Position numbers and translations under genes: made by a program
Shown here: positions 61,005-64,000 of the stretch, in pieces
Numbering within the stretch: position 1 is the first letter of the stretch
How the letters are laid out: each line of letters begins with the position of its first letter
The notes under the pieces: generated by a model
What the model was told of the DNA's origin: nothing
The model's database searches: none
The model's input: only the letters and a program-made list of their open reading frames with translations
NCBI RefSeq assembly: GCF_005048855.1
Contig: NZ_SUME01000005.1
Location: 186,001-250,000 of the forward strand
Reading direction: 5' to 3'
Length of the DNA stretch: 64,000 nt
Source: Sphingobacterium olei
Lineage (GTDB): Bacteria > Bacteroidota > Bacteroidia > Sphingobacteriales > Sphingobacteriaceae

Positions 61005-64000
61005 TTAAAATGTAGCAGATAGCGATAAGTTGAATTGGCGCGGACGTGGGTATTCCCCTTGATCATTACCCTTAAAAATCTCTGGCGACAGGCCGTCGTA
61101 AAAGGTAAGGTAACCCAGGTTAAACGCGGCTGCTGTTACGCGTAAGCCGTTCAGCTTCGCACGCGACATCCAATTACCGCGGAGCTCGTATGAAAGTGAC
61201 AGCTCACGAAACGCGAGGTAGTCTCCTTTCGAGTAGTATAGGGAGTTGTTACTCCCGTAACCCGAGCTCGTGCCGATGCCGTTGGAATTACGGAGGTGAT
61301 TCCGGAAATTGTAATCTGCATCACTTTGAACAGTATATCGTGGAATCTCAGCGATATCGCCCTGCTCATTCCAGACCTTGTCACTCATCACCTCATTGAT
61401 AATCATATTGTTATTTCGCGCACTTCCCATTACACGGGCTTTCCACGAGTTATCGATCACGTGTCCGACAGCATAGTCAACGACAACACGGGCCGTAATA
61501 CCCTTGTAGTTAACCGTGTTGATCATACCACCCTGTTTATCCGGACGTATGTAGCCCATAAACACCATATCGCGATAGTCGATGATGCCATTGCGGTCCT
61601 TGTCGTACCAGATCGCATCGCCCCCCACTTTGGTCCGGCCGTTGGCTTCCACATCTTCCGGTGCATTTGCTGCATCTTCATCGCGCGCATATACACCGAT
61701 CATCTGGTATGCATAGCGGACGCCGTAGCGTTCGCCCTCGGCCACGCCACCCACTTTAACGTATTCGTTCCGCTTCGTGTCCCAGACAAAATTACCGCCA
61801 CTTCGGTTCTTATCTTCCTCATTTTCTGGAAGCTTGACCACGGTACCCCGGTTATACGAGAACGTGAAACCCAGGTCCCAGCTGAAATTTTCTCTTCGTA
61901 TCGGTTGTCCGGATATGCCGAGATCTACACCGCTGTTGCGGATCGATCCGAAATTACTCCGTATCGAACTAAATCCGGTCGATGACCATAAGGGCTGCAT
62001 AAATAGCCGGTCGCTCGTCACTTTATCATAGTACTCCGCCGTCAGTTGCATACGATCGCGCAGAAAGCCCCACTCCGTACCGATATCGAAAGAAGTCGTC
62101 GTTTCCCAGACCAGGTTTCTGTTGGCCAGTACCGAATTGTTTATGCCCACAGCACCATCGTAGGGAAAACCCGCAGCGTACTGCCCCTGCGCATCCGCGA
62201 TGGACAATTCGTTATTTCCTGTTTGTCCCCAGCTGCTCCTTAGTTTTAAGGAAGACACGATAGGGGCAATAGGTTGCCAAAAGTTTTCACGGTGTATGTT
62301 CCATCCGGCAGAAAAGCCCGGAAAGAACCCCCAGCGGTTATTCGGGGCGAAACGTGATGAGCCATCGACACGGAAACTGGCTGATAGCATATATTTTGCA
62401 TTGAAATTATAATCTGCCCGACCGAAATAACTCATGATCACATCTGGCAATTTTGTCGTGGTAATCCGTTGTGTTTCGGGTTCGGTGGCGTTCAATGTCG
62501 GTATGTAATCCGTTGGAGCATTGTATCCCGTACCACTCATGTGATAGGCGAAGTCGTTGATGTAACTTGCGCCCGCCAGCACATTGATGTGGTGCTGACT
62601 GATTCTTTTATCGTACGACAGCAAGGCATCGCCCTGTATTTTCCGGAACTGCTCGTGTACAGCCCGCGCATTTCGGTTACGGTTGGTTTCATTCGAGGCC
62701 TCAAAATAGTTTTCGATGCCCTCGGTCGTATTGTAATATAGACTTGGCGAAAATTTCAGTCCCGGAATAATATGGTAATCCATCCCCAGACCAATCGTCG
62801 TGCGGAACACTTTCAGGTCGTTGTATTTCTCCTTGTAGTGCACCTCGTAGTGCCTGCTGCGGAAATTGGCAGGTCCTTCACCCGGCGCAGGCAGGCCGTC
62901 TTCGTAATAATCGCGGTAGGTAAAGGGCATCGTAATGGAGCGGGACAATACGTTCTGGTAGTTCCAGGCGGCATTGGACTCCCTCACCTGATACGATACA
63001 TTCGACCGCACCTTTATCTTCTCATTGATATTGTATTCGCCATTAAATAGCGCACTGTAGTTCTTGTAGCTTGTGCCCGTAACCGTTCCATCCTGGTTAT
63101 TGTGCCCCAAGCCGAGGTAGTAGTTGCCCTGCTCTGTTCCACCGCTGGCATTCAGGTCGTACTGCATGGAGCGTCCGTTTTGAAAGGTCATATCCTGATA
63201 GTTCGTCTCCTTAAAAAGCAGCTGTTTGCCCGTTACTGGATCGACCATCGTTTCCCAACCCTGGTTTTCGATCAATCCCGCGACATAATCCTGTCCGTAC
63301 TCCTGTAGGTAGGTGTCCAGAAAAGCGAGCGTGTTGCGGCTGTTGCGCGGATTGCCTGTGGACATGCCGTATGCGCCACTGGACAGAAACATATCCGGAT
63401 TTGTCTTATTAAACTTATGGGTATTCAAACGGCTGATATGGATGTAATCGCGGGCGCTCGCAAAGTCATAGCGACGTGCGAGCTGCTCCAGGGCAGAGGT
63501 AACCTTAAAGTTCACGATAGGCTTTCCAGCTTTTCCAGATTTTGTTTTAACGATAATTACGCCATTTGCAGCCCGTGCACCGTAGATCGCTGTTGAGGCT
63601 GCATCTTTTAGCACTTGCATGGTTTCAATGTCGTCGGGGTTAAGATCGGACATATTGCGCATAGTGCCGACCACACCATCAACGATGATCAGCGGGGTGT
63701 CGCCTTCCGGAGACGTGGAGCTACCACCGCGAATAAATATCTGCGGATTGGCACCAGGCTGCCCATTGGAAATCTGCAGCGATACACCCGGAACCTTACC
63801 TTGTAGCTGTAACAATGGATTCTGTCCAGGCGAATTTTCAAATTCCTTTACATCGACCTTGTTAACGGAGGTCGTCAAGGTCGACCTGCTTTGTTGGCCA
63901 TATCCGATAACCACCACTTCGTCCAGCGCATTTTCTTCTGAAGTCATTACCACATCCAACACGCCATTGGCTGGAATGGGCAAACGACGTTCGAGGAAGC
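61005..64000 (-). CDS. SusC/RagA TonB-linked transporter of the sialic-acid locus, 5' end outside window
   Basis: The reading frame is open to the window edge, so the N-terminus (signal peptide and most of the regulatory-like domain) is missing. About 998 residues are visible: the TonB-box region DEVVVIGYGQQSRSTLTTSVNKVDVKEF, a plug (NPLLQLQGKVPGVSLQISNGQPG, IFIRGGSSTSPEGDTPLIIVDGVVGTMRN, MQVLKDAASTAIYGARAANGVIIV) and a barrel ending RQFNLSLSATF. It heads the minus-strand sialic-acid operon. Whether an STN domain or a regulator precedes it cannot be seen. Confidence 0.93.
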   Translation of the reverse strand, partial: FLERRLPIPANGVLDVVMTSEENALDEVVVIGYGQQSRSTLTTSVNKVDVKEFENSPGQNPLLQLQGKVPGVSLQISNGQPGANPQIFIRGGSSTSPEGDTPLIIVDGVVGTMRNMSDLNPDDIETMQVLKDAASTAIYGARAANGVIIVKTKSGKAGKPIVNFKVTSALEQLARRYDFASARDYIHISRLNTHKFNKTNPDMFLSSGAYGMSTGNPRNSRNTLAFLDTYLQEYGQDYVAGLIENQGWETMVDPVTGKQLLFKETNYQDMTFQNGRSMQYDLNASGGTEQGNYYLGLGHNNQDGTVTGTSYKNYSALFNGEYNINEKIKVRSNVSYQVRESNAAWNYQNVLSRSITMPFTYRDYYEDGLPAPGEGPANFRSRHYEVHYKEKYNDLKVFRTTIGLGMDYHIIPGLKFSPSLYYNTTEGIENYFEASNETNRNRNARAVHEQFRKIQGDALLSYDKRISQHHINVLAGASYINDFAYHMSGTGYNAPTDYIPTLNATEPETQRITTTKLPDVIMSYFGRADYNFNAKYMLSASFRVDGSSRFAPNNRWGFFPGFSAGWNIHRENFWQPIAPIVSSLKLRSSWGQTGNNELSIADAQGQYAAGFPYDGAVGINNSVLANRNLVWETTTSFDIGTEWGFLRDRMQLTAEYYDKVTSDRLFMQPLWSSTGFSSIRSNFGSIRNSGVDLGISGQPIRRENFSWDLGFTFSYNRGTVVKLPENEEDKNRSGGNFVWDTKRNEYVKVGGVAEGERYGVRYAYQMIGVYARDEDAANAPEDVEANGRTKVGGDAIWYDKDRNGIIDYRDMVFMGYIRPDKQGGMINTVNYKGITARVVVDYAVGHVIDNSWKARVMGSARNNNMIINEVMSDKVWNEQGDIAEIPRYTVQSDADYNFRNHLRNSNGIGTSSGYGSNNSLYYSKGDYLAFRELSLSYELRGNWMSRAKLNGLRVTAAAFNLGYLTFYDGLSPEIFKGNDQGEYPRPRQFNLSLSATF

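Noticed and set aside
61296..61985. Plus-strand ORF of 229 codons antisense to the susC gene of the sialic-acid locus
   Set aside because: Long, but its composition (Ile, Val, His, Thr) mirrors barrel codons on the other strand; no motif and no ribosome site.

Overview
The window reads as chromosomal DNA of a Bacteroidota bacterium of the order Sphingobacteriales, most probably Sphingobacterium or a close relative. The grounds are three SusC/SusD outer-membrane uptake systems, a FecI-type sigma/FecR switch, DUF1735 and DUF4369 proteins, a Wzi-type capsule assembly protein and mostly weak Shine-Dalgarno signals. All identifications come from reading the sequence; no database search was run.

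Region 1 (1-25558) is a Wzx/Wzy-type capsule or exopolysaccharide locus. An initiating polyprenyl-phosphate sugar transferase (cut by the window start), a small outer-membrane barrel and a lipoprotein come first. A 366-base gap rich in short repeats follows, then the export machinery: PHP-type tyrosine phosphatase, Wza-like channel lipoprotein and Wzc-like BY-kinase. Next is a visibly AT-rich core (about 8.2-20.7 kb): a MenD-like thiamine-diphosphate enzyme, a flippase, an SDR oxidoreductase, an unrecognised small ORF, a polysaccharide pyruvyl transferase, two GT2 and three GT4 glycosyltransferases and a Wzy-like polymerase. Less AT-rich nucleotide-sugar genes close the run (UDP-glucose dehydrogenase, UDP-glucuronate 4-epimerase-like protein, cytidylyltransferase). 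A Wzi-like protein lies convergently.

Region 2 (25.6-32.9 kb) is accessory DNA. It holds an 11-copy, 42-bp tandem repeat open on both strands, an FN3-like protein, an AT-rich stretch with five AACGTTA motifs, and a compact minus-strand cassette of overlapping genes. In transcription order the cassette is: a 40-residue membrane peptide, a possible HTH protein, a 64-residue protein, an ADP-ribosyltransferase-like toxin candidate broken by a frameshift, a 58-residue basic protein, an unknown 217-residue protein, a Fic enzyme with its own inhibitory motif, and an AAA ATPase fragment. It looks like a toxin-antitoxin or defence island, partly decayed, and is the best candidate here for something undescribed. 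A zinc-ribbon protein, a Crp/Fnr regulator, a small membrane protein and a LytTR protein follow.

Region 3 (32.9-43.1 kb, minus strand) is one uptake operon: ECF sigma factor, FecR, SusC with STN domain, SusD, a DUF1735/discoidin lipoprotein and two tandem TlpA-like thioredoxin proteins. It has no glycosidase, so its substrate is not evident.

Region 4 (43.6-50.3 kb, plus strand) is a small polysaccharide utilisation locus: SusC, SusD, a carbohydrate-binding lipoprotein and a GH43 enzyme, probably for an arabinose- or xylose-containing glycan. It stops beside a 40-codon stump of a chromate transporter gene next to doxX, which marks a rearrangement breakpoint. A TPR-CHAT (caspase-like) protein follows at 51-54 kb.

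Region 5 (54.0-64.0 kb, minus strand) is a sialic-acid utilisation locus: SusC (cut by the window end), SusD, a GH33 sialidase lipoprotein, a PKD/LamG surface glycan-binding lipoprotein, a second and different sialidase, and an N-acetylneuraminate lyase. Sialic acid would be released at the surface, imported and cleaved to N-acetylmannosamine and pyruvate; the later steps are not in the window.
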